Assembly (NCBI RefSeq): GCF_001618425.1
Contig: NZ_BDCU01000029.1
Location: 1-64,000 of the forward strand
Direction: 5' to 3'
Length of the DNA: 64,000 bases
DNA from: Nocardia fusca NBRC 14340
GTDB lineage: Bacteria; Actinomycetota; Actinomycetes; Mycobacteriales; Mycobacteriaceae
Below the pieces are notes generated by a model, which saw only the letters and a list, made by a program, of their open reading frames with translations, was not told where the DNA came from and searched no databases. Both the position numbers and the translations under genes were made by a program. Shown piece after piece: positions 25,336-34,656 of this stretch. The first letter of the stretch is position 1; every line of letters begins with the position of its first letter.

Positions 25336-26505
25336 TCACGGCCGGAAGACCGCCCGTATGCAGCCCTCCTGTTTTGTTTTGAACAGTTCGTACCCGCGCA
25401 CCGCGTCCTCCAGCGGCATATCGTGGGTGATCAGATGCGCGGGGTCGAGATCGCCCTGCTGGATGTAGTCGAACATCCGCGGCATGTACCGCTGCCCGTG
25501 CTGCTGCGCGGTCCGGATGGTGAGGCCCTTGTTCGTCACCACCCCCATCGGGAATTTGTCGGTGAGGCCGTAGATGCCGAGCACCGAGACGACTCCGCCT
25601 TTGCGGCAGGCCAGCAGCGCCTGCCGCAGCGAGGTCGCCCGGTCGGTTTCCAGGCGTAGCAGTTGTTTGGCCAGGTCGTAGAGGTGCTGCAGACCGGTTC
25701 CGTGCCCCTCCATGCCCACCGCGTCGATACACGCGTCCGGGCCTCTGCCACCGGTCGTCTCGAGTAAGGCCTCCTGGACACTGTCCACCGCGGTGTAGTC
25801 GATCGTCTCCGCGTCGTATCGGTCCCGGGCGAGGGCCAGGCGTTCCGGGATCCGGTCGATCACCACGGCTCGCTCGGCGCCGAGCAGCCGGGCGGAGTGG
25901 GCCGCCATCAGGCCGACCCCGCCACCACCCCACACCGCGACGGTGTCACCGGGGGCGATATCGCAGAAGTCGGCACCCATGAGGCCCGTGGGGACCGCGT
26001 CGGAACAGAACAGCGCCTGTTCGTCGGTGATTCCCTCCGGCACGGTGAAGCAGTTGACGTCGCCGAAGGGAACGCGGATGTAGTTCGCGTGCGAACCCTG
26101 GTACCCGCCGAACGGATGGGTGTACCCGTAGATACCGCCGGTCGGATGACCGAAGACCGGTTGCTGCAGGGCCGCATTGGGGTTGGTGGTGTCACACACC
26201 GAGTACAGGTCGTGTTCGCAATACCAGCACCTTCCGCATCCGATGAACGACGGCACCACCACCCGGTCCCCCACCTTCGTCGCGGCGACCTCGGCGCCGG
26301 TCTCCACCACCTCCCCCATGAACTCGTGGCCGAATACGTCGCCCGCACGCATACCGGGTAGATAACCGCCGATGAAATGCAGATCCGAGCCGCAGGTCGT
26401 CGTCAGCGTCACCCGCACGATCACATCGTGGGGATTGACCAGACCCGGGTCGGGCACGGTTTCGACCGCGAGATCGTCGACCCCGTTCCAGCACAGTGCA
26501 CGCAT
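25336..26505 (-). CDS. zinc-dependent alcohol/formaldehyde-type dehydrogenase
   Basis: A 389-residue medium-chain dehydrogenase. The catalytic zinc site is visible as CGSDLHFIGG and GHEFMGEVVETG; the structural zinc site is GCGRCWYCEHDLYSVC; the NAD fold is VAVWGGGGVGLMAA. The long C-terminal insert and GMEGHG segment recall glutathione-independent formaldehyde dehydrogenases. Its ATG overlaps the upstream stop (TGATG), so it is translationally coupled to the SRPBCC gene and shares its stress-type promoter. An ATG one codon earlier is less likely. Confidence 0.92.
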   Translation of the reverse strand: MRALCWNGVDDLAVETVPDPGLVNPHDVIVRVTLTTTCGSDLHFIGGYLPGMRAGDVFGHEFMGEVVETGAEVAATKVGDRVVVPSFIGCGRCWYCEHDLYSVCDTTNPNAALQQPVFGHPTGGIYGYTHPFGGYQGSHANYIRVPFGDVNCFTVPEGITDEQALFCSDAVPTGLMGADFCDIAPGDTVAVWGGGGVGLMAAHSARLLGAERAVVIDRIPERLALARDRYDAETIDYTAVDSVQEALLETTGGRGPDACIDAVGMEGHGTGLQHLYDLAKQLLRLETDRATSLRQALLACRKGGVVSVLGIYGLTDKFPMGVVTNKGLTIRTAQQHGQRYMPRMFDYIQQGDLDPAHLITHDMPLEDAVRGYELFKTKQEGCIRAVFRP

Positions 26506-27017
26506 CATGCCTCCTGTCCGGCCGCCCGGCCGCTGGGGTTCCGGTCGAGGGTGGGTACTTCGCCTGTCTGCATCAACGCACGCGCGCGATAGAGGACCGC
26601 GAAGATCGCCGCGCCGGTGAGCTGCCGCGGCACCGGTGCCGTCGCCGAGATATGTACTTCGGTGCCCCGTCCCCGGGGTGCGTCGGCGAATTCCAGCTCG
26701 ATCCGCGCGCGTTCGGGATCCACCGCGTCGACGAACTGTAATCCGTCCTGCTCCGTCAGCAGGACGCTCTCCCAGCGGGTCGGGTCCGCGTCGTCGGGCG
26801 GCGCGGTCCATTCGTAGCGGTCCGGCGCTGTCGATCGCACGTCGGCGAACCCGTCGAAAACGCGCGACAGGTTGTCCGGGTCACGCCAGAATTCTTCCAC
26901 TGCCGCGCGCGGCCGCTCGATCGTCAGGGCACGCCTGCCGGTGCCGCCGGACACCGACCCCACGGCTCGGCCGATAAGGGTGACCACTTCCTCTTTCGCC
27001 TTCTGTAGGTAATCCAC
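26505..27017 (-). CDS. SRPBCC-family protein coupled to alcohol dehydrogenase
   Basis: A 170-residue cyclase/dehydrase-like START-fold protein: an N-terminal helix (DYLQKAKEEVVTLIG), then LTIERPRAAVEEFWRDPDNL and a strand-rich centre with HISATAPVP. The GTG start has GGGAG 5 bases upstream. It overlaps the dehydrogenase start by one base and follows an exact-match sigma-B/F-type promoter, so the pair is probably stress-induced. Ligand unknown. Confidence 0.85.
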   Translation of the reverse strand: MDYLQKAKEEVVTLIGRAVGSVSGGTGRRALTIERPRAAVEEFWRDPDNLSRVFDGFADVRSTAPDRYEWTAPPDDADPTRWESVLLTEQDGLQFVDAVDPERARIELEFADAPRGRGTEVHISATAPVPRQLTGAAIFAVLYRARALMQTGEVPTLDRNPSGRAAGQEA

Positions 27018-27059
27018 ACGCTCTCCCTTCCGAAAAGTCGGCCCGGCAGCCCGAACGCG

Positions 27060-27084
27060 GTACCCCGGGCGCTTCGGCACAAAC
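27060..27084 (-). promoter_or_regulatory. sigma-B/F-like promoter (SRPBCC-dehydrogenase operon)
   Basis: Minus strand: GTTT (27084-27081), 15 bases, GGGTAC (27065-27060). Exact consensus match, 42 bases before the GTG start. Confidence 0.75.
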
Positions 27085-27110
27085 CCGCGGACGCGCACCC
27101 GAATTTCTCC

Positions 27111-27135
27111 TTTTCGCCGCCGGAAACCGGGGTAG
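27111..27135 (+). promoter_or_regulatory. weak sigma-B/F-like promoter (51-aa gene)
   Basis: TTTT (27111-27114), 15 bases, GGGTAG (27130-27135). The -35 has one mismatch. It lies 27 bases before the TTG start and divergent from the site at 27060. Confidence 0.4.
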
Positions 27136-27162
27136 GCCGAAGCCACAGCGAAAGGAGTCGTC

Positions 27163-27318
27163 TTGACCGAAGCCAAACGCACCGAGAAGAACGACAACGA
27201 CGAGCCCGAAGGCGGACGGCCGGGCCCGACCGACAGAGGTCGCGACGGCGGGATGGCCACGCGTGAGATCGCGCCGGAGGTGACCGTCGCCGACGAGACG
27301 CAGGAACCGCCGGACTGA
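27163..27318 (+). CDS. 51-residue hydrophilic protein
   Basis: A short gene with TTG start and AAAGGAG 5 bases upstream. The product is highly charged and probably disordered (KRTEKNDNDEPEGG; MATREIAPEVTVADETQEPP). Codon use is as GC-rich at third positions as in neighbours, which supports a real gene. It sits between stress-type promoters in the same block as SRPBCC, SDR and DUF4383 genes. Function unknown; a small stress-response protein is a guess from context. Confidence 0.65.
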   Translation: MTEAKRTEKNDNDEPEGGRPGPTDRGRDGGMATREIAPEVTVADETQEPPD

Positions 27319-27380
27319 GCGCGACCCAGTTCATCCACCTCGGACGCCGGTGGCCGAGGTCCCGGCCACCGGCGTCCGTG

Positions 27381-27848
27381 CTACACCTGCTCCAGCACGA
27401 CCACCGGGGTGTCCTGGGATCGCGAGGCCGCGTGTCGTTCGAAATCCGCGCCGCCCCAACCGTTGTAGCGCGGGAACTCCGCCCATAAGCGGTCGCGTTC
27501 GGCGCCGGTGGCTTCCCGGCCCCGGACCCTGACCACACCGTCGACGGTGTCGGCCTCGGCAGCCGGATCCGCCTGCAGATTGAGCCACCAGGCCGGCGCG
27601 GGCTCGGCCCAGCCGTTCATCGCCAGGGTGACGAAATGGTCGCCGTCCCGGAAATACCCCAGCATCACCGCGCGTTCTCGGCCCGTGCGCCGCCCCCGTG
27701 TCCGCAGCCGCAGCATTCCCATCCGACCGTGGTGTTCGGGGCGTACCAGACCCCGCGCGGTGAGGCGGTAGAGCAGGCGGTGGCCCGCCCAGAAAGATCT
27801 GACGAACCAGCGCGGGGGAATGAAGGGTTTCTGCAACGGGCCGGACAC
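27381..27848 (-). CDS. nitroreductase/deazaflavin (F420)-dependent family protein
   Basis: A 155-residue split-barrel protein of the Ddn-like family, which binds F420 or FMN. Diagnostic segments are LRTRGRRTGRERAVMLGYF and NLQADPAAEADTVDG, with WWLNL before the latter. Mycobacterial Ddn relatives reduce quinones or nitro compounds; the substrate here is unknown. The gene is alone, divergent from the large LuxR regulator. Confidence 0.85.
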   Translation of the reverse strand: MSGPLQKPFIPPRWFVRSFWAGHRLLYRLTARGLVRPEHHGRMGMLRLRTRGRRTGRERAVMLGYFRDGDHFVTLAMNGWAEPAPAWWLNLQADPAAEADTVDGVVRVRGREATGAERDRLWAEFPRYNGWGGADFERHAASRSQDTPVVVLEQV

Positions 27849-28082
27849 TTTCCCTCACTCTCGGAAACGGCCGAGCCACCGACCCTGCGGCGGCCTCGTG
27901 CGCCCAGAATAATGCGGCGTCACCGGACGGTAAAGGCGTGCAGAAGGATTCACGAAGTGAATACCGACCCGCGCCGGAGATTACTTCTGATGTGCCTTTC
28001 GACGACATTGCCACTTCGTAGAACGGCGCCGTCGAAACAGGCATATTCCGCCCCGGCCGCGCGGAATGCACCGACCGGAAGA

Positions 28083-28112
28083 TTGGGGGCGCCGACGCCG
28101 GTCGCTTACGCT
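28083..28112 (+). promoter_or_regulatory. sigma-A-type promoter for leaderless regulator
   Basis: TTGGGG (28083-28088), 18 bases, TACGCT (28107-28112). The ATG at 28119 starts 6 bases after the -10 and has no ribosome site, so the transcript should begin at the start codon. Confidence 0.55.
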
Positions 28113-28118
28113 TCGTCC

Positions 28119-30641
28119 ATGCGCAATGCCCAAGCCACGGCAGCCGCGCCGACCTCCAGCGATTTCGTCGGACGACAACCGGAACTCGAGCGGGTCGGCG
28201 CGCTGATCACCGGTTCGACCGGGCTGGTCACCCTGATCGGCTCGGGCGGAATCGGTAAAACCCACCTCGCGCTCGAGGTCGTATACCGGGTCCACGAGAC
28301 CGCGCGGTTCCCGGTGCACTGGACGCGGCTGGCCCGGCTGGAGCGGGGTGCCGGAGCCGCGAAGGTCGAGGACGAGATCGTCCGGTCGGTGGTGGAGGTC
28401 GATTTCTCCGGGCGTTCGGCCCGACAAGTACTCATCGATACGTTGACCCGCGCAGACACTGCCGTGTACCCGCTGCCGCCGGTGCTGGTTCTGGACAACT
28501 GCGAGCATGTTCTCGACGGTGTCGCCGCCGTGGTCGGCGATCTGCTCACCGCGGTGCCAGGTCTGCGGATACTGGCCACGAGCCGCGAGCCGATCGGCTG
28601 GGCCGACGAACGACTGGTGACGGTGCCTCCGCTGTCGCGGGCTCAGGCCCTGGACCTGTTCCGCCGCCGGGCGGAGGCGGGGGGCGTCGCGCTCGGCCCC
28701 GGCCACCTCGAGACGGCGGAGCAGATCTGCCGGCACCTGCACTGTCATCCGCTCTCCTTGCGACTGGCCGCGGCCCGGCTGCGGTATCAGCCCCTGACGA
28801 CCGTCCTGCGCGAAGTGAGTGGCGAGCCCGCCGACCGGCGCCTGCGCTGGGCACCCATATCCCGGACCGGCGCCCAGGATCGGCACGGGGGCATCGGCAA
28901 TGTCATCGGCTGGTCCTACGATCTGTGCTCGCCGGACGAACGGCTGCTGTTCGACCGTCTGTCGGTATTCGCGGCCGGTTACGACCTCAACCCGGAGGAC
29001 GCCACCGGATCGGTGCTCCGTGAGGCGGGGGTCGACCTCGAAGCCATCGTGGCGGTATGCGCCGACCCAGATCCCGGCGGTCTCCTCGCGGAGGATATCG
29101 AACCGCTGCTGGAACGTCTGGTCGACCGGAGCCTGGTGTCGATCCATCTGGGCGCCGACACCGCACGTTACGCACTGCTGGAGAACTTCCGGGTCTTCGC
29201 CCGGCGGCAGTTGCACCGGCGTGACCCCGCCGAGGCCACGCGCCTGGCCGGCCGGCACCGTCGCTACTACCGCGAGAAGGTGGCCCGGGCACGCGTCGCG
29301 TGGCTCAGCAGCGTCGAACAGGACCTGCTGCGCTGGGCCCGCGGCGCCTGGGACAACCTGCTGTGCGCTGTCGAGAGCAGTCTGGACGAACCCGGCGAGG
29401 CATCGATCGGGCTGGAGATCGCGGGCGGCATGATCGCGCTGCGGCTCCCCTTCTTCATCGGCACGTTGCGCGAGGCCCGCACGCTCGCCGAACGAGCGCT
29501 GACAGCCACCCGGGTACCGGGCCGCCCGCTCACCGAGCCGCAGATCGCGGTGACCGCGCTGGTCGGCTGGATGAGCCTGTGCCAAGGGCTGCCTCGCGAG
29601 GCCGAGCGACTGCTGGACGAATGCGTCGCCGCCTGTGTCACCGATCCGGCGCTGCGCAGCGCGTCGGTCGCCGACCCCGATATCGATCTCGGCCTGCCCG
29701 CGCAGGTCGAATATCTGTGGGGCAGCATTCTTTTGCTGGAGCACTGCGATATCCGTGCCACGACGGTCCTGGCCCGTGCCCGCGAAAAATTTCTCGCCGC
29801 GGGCGATCCGGGCGCCGCGTCCATGAGCCGGCTGTTCGAGGCCTTGGCCGCGGCGTTCCATGGAAGCGCCGAATCCGCCCTCGCGGTGACCCGGGCGTAT
29901 CTCGAGGACGCTGTGGCCACCGGTGCCGAATGGGTCCTGTCCTGGGCTGAACTCGTCCGTGCCATCGCCGCGGCGGCGCACGGCGACCCCATCGAGGCGG
30001 CCGCTGCCGCGAGTGCGGCGCTGACCCGGCAGATCGCCATGGAGGAGCACTGGGGTACGACCTGGGGCGTGCACATCCGCACCTGGATCCTCGCCCGGAT
30101 GATCTCCGACGGCGCACCTGGTGCCCGCGAAATGGCTACGGAGATAGCGTTTCTCAGCGGTGGCGCGACCACCCTGCGCCGACGGGTGGGCGTCGACCTC
30201 GAGCCGCTGCGGCCCTTCGCCGCCCGGACCGCGCAGGCCGTCGATACCGCGCGCGCGGTGCTGGGTGCGAGCGCTTTCGACAACGTCTTCCGGGAAGGTG
30301 CGGCACTCGACGCGACCGGGGGCGATATCGTGCGGCTCGCGCTCGGGACGCTGCCGAGGCCCGAACTCCCCACCGCGGATCCCTTGCGGCCGCACGGTCC
30401 GGTGCGGTGGCAGCACCTGTCCACCGCCGAACGCGATATCGCGGTACTGGCGGCGGCGGGGTGGACCAACGCCGCGATCGCCGCCCGCCGGGGCAGTTCG
30501 CAACGAACGGTGGACGCGCAGGTCGCCGCCGTGCTGCAGAAGCTGGCGATCAGATCGCGGACCGGGATCGCCGGTGCGCTACCCGAAGACCAGCAGGCCC
30601 GGGTGCGACTGGAAAAGGACCGGAAACCGCGCCGCCGTTGA
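28119..30641 (+). CDS. ATPase-TPR-LuxR large transcriptional regulator
   Basis: An 840-residue regulator. The NTPase domain has a Walker A (IGSGGIGKTHLAL, near residue 42), a Walker B-like LPPVLVLDNCEHVL and a sensor LATSREP. Residues from about 380 to 720 are helical, TPR-like. The C-terminal LuxR helix-turn-helix is LSTAERDIAVLAAAGWTNA followed by ERTVDAQV-like QRTVDAQVAAVLQKL. Such proteins are signal-sensing activators. The frame is open further upstream, but the leaderless promoter geometry fixes ATG 28119. Confidence 0.88.
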   Translation: MRNAQATAAAPTSSDFVGRQPELERVGALITGSTGLVTLIGSGGIGKTHLALEVVYRVHETARFPVHWTRLARLERGAGAAKVEDEIVRSVVEVDFSGRSARQVLIDTLTRADTAVYPLPPVLVLDNCEHVLDGVAAVVGDLLTAVPGLRILATSREPIGWADERLVTVPPLSRAQALDLFRRRAEAGGVALGPGHLETAEQICRHLHCHPLSLRLAAARLRYQPLTTVLREVSGEPADRRLRWAPISRTGAQDRHGGIGNVIGWSYDLCSPDERLLFDRLSVFAAGYDLNPEDATGSVLREAGVDLEAIVAVCADPDPGGLLAEDIEPLLERLVDRSLVSIHLGADTARYALLENFRVFARRQLHRRDPAEATRLAGRHRRYYREKVARARVAWLSSVEQDLLRWARGAWDNLLCAVESSLDEPGEASIGLEIAGGMIALRLPFFIGTLREARTLAERALTATRVPGRPLTEPQIAVTALVGWMSLCQGLPREAERLLDECVAACVTDPALRSASVADPDIDLGLPAQVEYLWGSILLLEHCDIRATTVLARAREKFLAAGDPGAASMSRLFEALAAAFHGSAESALAVTRAYLEDAVATGAEWVLSWAELVRAIAAAAHGDPIEAAAAASAALTRQIAMEEHWGTTWGVHIRTWILARMISDGAPGAREMATEIAFLSGGATTLRRRVGVDLEPLRPFAARTAQAVDTARAVLGASAFDNVFREGAALDATGGDIVRLALGTLPRPELPTADPLRPHGPVRWQHLSTAERDIAVLAAAGWTNAAIAARRGSSQRTVDAQVAAVLQKLAIRSRTGIAGALPEDQQARVRLEKDRKPRRR

Positions 30642-30784
30642 TCACCCCACGCCCGCGCGACGGTGGCGGGCACACCCGATGTGTCGCCCCGCCGGCCCGG
30701 CGTCGGGACTGTGCCGCACGGTTGTCGGCCGGGCACCTGCTCCGCCTCGACCGCCCGGCCTGCCGCGCCGGACCCGACTCCCCA

Positions 30785-33094
30785 TCAGAGTTCTACGGTG
30801 CGTGTCACCACGATCCGCTCACCGTCCTCTCGGATCGAGGGGACGAGATCGTCCGGGCGAGACCGGAAACCCGGGGCCGCGACCAAGCCGTGGGTTTCGT
30901 CGGCAGCGGTCACCCGAACGCGGTCGGCACCGGGGGTGCGCACGGTGATGTCGACTCCGTCCGCCGGCAGGTCGCGGAACCGTATCTCGCCCGGCCAGGT
31001 ATCGGCCCGCTCCCCCGTGACGGTCAGTTCGACCGGCGCCGTGCCCGCGATGGCCGCGACGACCCGGTCGATCCGGTGATCGACGCGCAGCACCAGCCCG
31101 GAGGCCGCGCGCCGGGACGCCACGTGCACGGTGACGGTGTCGCCGTCGCGATGGAGAACCTCGACCACCGGGCCGTTGAGCGCCATCGGCTCGGCCGGGC
31201 CGGTCCACACCGTGCCCCGCGCGTATCCGGGCGAGAGCCGCGCGATATCGGTACTGTCCACAAAGGTACGAGTCCAGCCGGGCGGTTCGGTATCCCCGCT
31301 CACCCAGCTCGCCGAACCGGTATCCGCGTTCAGCACATAGGCCAGGTGCGCGCGGGCGGGATGCCGGGCGTCGAAGGTGTCGACCACGGTCCCCGCGGCG
31401 ATCAGGAGCGCCGTCACCGCCGCTGCCGTCACCGGCACCGCGACGGTGACGCGGCGGCGGGCGGCGGGGCCGGGGAGCAGCAACTCGATCAGCGGGAGCA
31501 CCATCACCACGAACAGCGCCGCACCGGCCGCGGCGGCCCCGCCGGATGTCAGGCCGACTCCGTCGATCAGGTTCCCGCTCAGCGGCCCGAGCAGCGCGGC
31601 GGCGACCGATGCCCCCAGCGTGAACACCGTCACCGGCCACAGGCTCCAGCGCACCGGCAGCAGCGCCGCCAGCATGCCCAGCGCCACGAACAGGGCCGGC
31701 AGCGCGAACAGGAACGAGGCACCGGGCGCCAGCACCGCACACACCACACCGAGTCCGGCCGGCCAGGCCAGTGCACCGATCGCCGGCGCGGCCGGCCCCA
31801 ACCAGCGGCGTGCCGGTAGATACCAGCCGAGCACCGACGTCACGGCCAGCGCCACCAGTGCCCAGTGATAGACCTGGGGACGATGCAGCAACCCGCCCAT
31901 CTGCTGGTACTCGGGACGCAGCCACTCCAGCACCGACCACATCCCCTGCCCGAGCAGCGCCGCCGCGCCCAGCGGCACTGCCACCGACGCCGCGGCGAGC
32001 AGCAGCTGCCCGCTTCCCGCCGAGCCGCGGCGGCGCGCGAGCACCACCACCGCACCGACCGCCACCACGGCGAGCAGGGCAATCGGCAGGACCAGCGCGT
32101 TCGGATAGGTGATCATGGTGCCCGCGAGGCGGAAGTAGGTGGCGTCGTGGTCGGATCGCAACTCGGCCAGATCGGCCGCGCCCAGCGCGCGGGCGAGGTG
32201 GAGCATGTTCTCGCCGTGGTGCTGCAGGCTGCCCCGATCGAGGTTGCCGATGGTGTCACCGGCGGTGTGGTAGTAGGACGAGTTCTCGATGTAGGCGAAG
32301 TTGAGTCCGGTGAAGCCGGCTTTCGACAGAGCCGTGAAGTCGGTGGAGTTCGGCATCGTCCGATACACCTCGACCAGCGACGAATCACCTCGTGGATGCG
32401 GCACGGCGGCGGCGAACAGTGATACCAGCGCGGCATTGTCCACCGAGGTCTCGAACATCAGTGACGGCCCACCGACACCACGGGCCTCCCAGTTGAGCAC
32501 CACACCGCCGGCGCGGGCGAGCGGGTGCTCCCGGGCGAACGCCTCGGCACCGAGCAGACCGTCCTCTTCCCCGTCGGTGAACAGCAGTACGAGATCGTTG
32601 CGCTGATCGCCCTGCCGGGCGATCAGCCGGCCCACCTCTATCATCGCCGCGACCGCGGCGCCGTCGTCGGAGGCACCCGGGCCGGTCGCGGCCGAATCAT
32701 AGTGTGCGGCCAGGAGAACCGTCCCGGTGGAAGCACGGCCGGGCAGCGTGGCGATCACATTGTCCACCCGGCCGAAGGTCGCGAGTCCTGTGGACGCCCG
32801 CGCTCCGACACCGCGCTGGGTCTGCACCGAGAAGCCCGCCGACTCCAACTCCCCGGTGAGATATTCCCGGGCCCGGTCGCTCGCCGGACTGCCCAGCGGC
32901 CGCGGTTCGGTCGCGAAGCGCTGCAGGTGGGTCAGGGCCCGTTCGGCGCTGAACCGGTCGGTCGCCGTCGCCGCGACCGGCCGGGGGCCGCGTCCGTCGA
33001 CGACGACGGTAACCGCCATCGCGGCCGTCAACACGAGCAGGGCCACCAGCCCCGCGGCCACCCGGTGTGGGGATTCGATCAGTCTCGCGCGCAC
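30785..33094 (-). CDS. M28-family membrane metallopeptidase
   Basis: A 769-residue protein. An N-terminal membrane anchor (residues 11-32) is followed by a zinc aminopeptidase domain: AAHYDS (His131), GASDDG (Asp143), TDGEEDG (Glu176/177) and SYYHTAGDT (His near 273). About eight membrane helices and an extracytoplasmic C-terminal beta-rich domain follow. The architecture resembles the FXNA/ERMP1 type of M28 enzymes. It probably acts outside the membrane on peptides. Confidence 0.9.
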   Translation of the reverse strand: MRARLIESPHRVAAGLVALLVLTAAMAVTVVVDGRGPRPVAATATDRFSAERALTHLQRFATEPRPLGSPASDRAREYLTGELESAGFSVQTQRGVGARASTGLATFGRVDNVIATLPGRASTGTVLLAAHYDSAATGPGASDDGAAVAAMIEVGRLIARQGDQRNDLVLLFTDGEEDGLLGAEAFAREHPLARAGGVVLNWEARGVGGPSLMFETSVDNAALVSLFAAAVPHPRGDSSLVEVYRTMPNSTDFTALSKAGFTGLNFAYIENSSYYHTAGDTIGNLDRGSLQHHGENMLHLARALGAADLAELRSDHDATYFRLAGTMITYPNALVLPIALLAVVAVGAVVVLARRRGSAGSGQLLLAAASVAVPLGAAALLGQGMWSVLEWLRPEYQQMGGLLHRPQVYHWALVALAVTSVLGWYLPARRWLGPAAPAIGALAWPAGLGVVCAVLAPGASFLFALPALFVALGMLAALLPVRWSLWPVTVFTLGASVAAALLGPLSGNLIDGVGLTSGGAAAAGAALFVVMVLPLIELLLPGPAARRRVTVAVPVTAAAVTALLIAAGTVVDTFDARHPARAHLAYVLNADTGSASWVSGDTEPPGWTRTFVDSTDIARLSPGYARGTVWTGPAEPMALNGPVVEVLHRDGDTVTVHVASRRAASGLVLRVDHRIDRVVAAIAGTAPVELTVTGERADTWPGEIRFRDLPADGVDITVRTPGADRVRVTAADETHGLVAAPGFRSRPDDLVPSIREDGERIVVTRTVEL

Positions 33095-33389
33095 GAGGTG
33101 ACAGTATGTCGGTACCCCGGACGTGCGGTCGCCACCGCACGGTCACGACCGCTCGCCGGGCCGCGCACGGGAAAGGCCGCGGCGTACCGAAGGATCGTAT
33201 TTCGCCGGGCTCGGACTGATCTCAATCGTTGACAGCGCCGGTTCACGCCCGATGCGCGGACGGACGGCGGCCGCGGCGAGCGCCCGGCCACCCGTTATCG
33301 CCGCGCGCGACATCACCCGCCGCTGTGGCCCGAACCCACTCGGCGCCGGCCGCTCCCGGCCGTACGCTCCGGCGACGACGTTCCCCGCG
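33095..33389. other. intergenic region, about 300 bases
   Basis: No supportable gene. A TTGACA lies at about 33229-33234 without a good -10 at normal spacing. The region separates the divergent peptidase and monooxygenase genes. Confidence 0.4.
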
Positions 33390-33417
33390 TTGACCCGGAC
33401 ACCACTGGCCGTACGCA
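33390..33417 (+). promoter_or_regulatory. sigma-A-type promoter (LLM operon)
   Basis: TTGACC (33390-33395), 16 bases, TACGCA (33412-33417). The predicted start lies about 10 bases before the ATG at 33434, leaving just enough leader for GGGAG. Confidence 0.55.
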
Positions 33418-33433
33418 CAGGAAACGGGAGACG

Positions 33434-34645
33434 ATGGCACCGAAATTACATCTCGGCGTTGCGCTCGACGGAGCGGGCTGGCATCCGGCCGCGTGGCGGG
33501 AACCGAACTCCAGGCCCACCGAACTGTTCACCCCTGATTACTGGACAGACCTGGCCACCACCGCCCAGCGCGGCCTGCTCGACTTCCTGACCATCGAGGA
33601 CAGTCTCACCGTGCCCGGCGACCCCCGGGCCGCGGCCGACGGCGCCCTCGACCGCGTCCGGGCCCGGATCGACGCCCATCTGATCGCCGCACTCCTCGCG
33701 CCGGTCACCCGGCACATCGGTCTCGTGCCGACCGTGACCACCACCCATACCGAGCCGTTCCACCTCTCCAAGGCGATCGCGACGCTCGACCACACGTCAC
33801 GCGGCCGGGCCGGCTGGCAGGCCCGGATCTCGGCCACTGCGGCGGAAGCCGCGCATTTCGGACGCCGACCGGCGCGAGAGCTTTCCGCCGCCGAACTGGC
33901 GGAGGTCCGGGCCACGGGCACCTTCCCGGATTTCGTGCACGATCGGTTCGACGAGGCCGCCGACGTCGTGGAAGTGGTACGGCGGCTGTGGGACAGCTGG
34001 GAGGACGACGCCGAGATCCGCGATATCGCCACCCGGCGCTTCATCGATCGCGACAAACTGCACTACATCGATTTCCGGAGCCGTCACTTCAGCGTTCGTG
34101 GGCCGTCGATCACGCCACGGCCACCGCAGGGCCAGCCGGTGGTGACCGCCCTGGCACACGCGCCACTGATCTACGAATTCGCCGCGCGCGGTGCCGATCT
34201 GGTGTACGTCACACCCACCCGCGAAACCGGTCCCGCCTCGATACTCGAAGAAATCGCCACGGCGACAGCAGCGGTGGGCCGAGACGGGGAGCCCCTGCGG
34301 GTCTACGCCGATCTCGTCGTCTTCCTCGATACCGAGGACGCGACCGGAGCGCAGCGCCTGACCCGCCTGAACGAGGCGGCGGGCGCCGAGTACACCTCCG
34401 ACGCGGCCGTATTCGCGGGCGGTGCCGACGAGCTCGCCGAGCTGCTCATCGACTGGAACGGCCAGGGCCTCGACGGTTTCCGGTTGCGGCCGGGCGTCGC
34501 GGTCGACGATCTGGCCGCCGTCACCGATCGGCTCGTTCCCGTCCTGCAGCGCCGCGGTGTCTTCCGCACCGGCTATCCGGACGGATCGCTGCGCGCGCTG
34601 CTCGGACTGCCCGCCACCGTTCCCAACCGCTACGCGACCACCTGA
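33434..34645 (+). CDS. LLM-class flavin-dependent monooxygenase
   Basis: A 403-residue bacterial-luciferase-like TIM-barrel protein (HLGVALDGAGWHPAAW; ATLDHTSRGRAGWQARIS, the NtaA/SnaA/DszA-type flavin region). It uses reduced flavin to oxidise organosulfur or organonitrogen compounds. It precedes a second LLM protein by 11 bases, so both are in one operon. No ABC transporter or flavin reductase is adjacent, and substrate cannot be stated. Confidence 0.87.
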   Translation: MAPKLHLGVALDGAGWHPAAWREPNSRPTELFTPDYWTDLATTAQRGLLDFLTIEDSLTVPGDPRAAADGALDRVRARIDAHLIAALLAPVTRHIGLVPTVTTTHTEPFHLSKAIATLDHTSRGRAGWQARISATAAEAAHFGRRPARELSAAELAEVRATGTFPDFVHDRFDEAADVVEVVRRLWDSWEDDAEIRDIATRRFIDRDKLHYIDFRSRHFSVRGPSITPRPPQGQPVVTALAHAPLIYEFAARGADLVYVTPTRETGPASILEEIATATAAVGRDGEPLRVYADLVVFLDTEDATGAQRLTRLNEAAGAEYTSDAAVFAGGADELAELLIDWNGQGLDGFRLRPGVAVDDLAAVTDRLVPVLQRRGVFRTGYPDGSLRALLGLPATVPNRYATT

Positions 34646-34656
34646 GCGAGGCCACC

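Noticed and set aside
27981..30503. 840-codon antisense frame opposite the ATPase-LuxR gene
   Set aside because: It is a shadow caused by GC-rich third positions; the plus frame has Walker and LuxR motifs, the antisense product has none.
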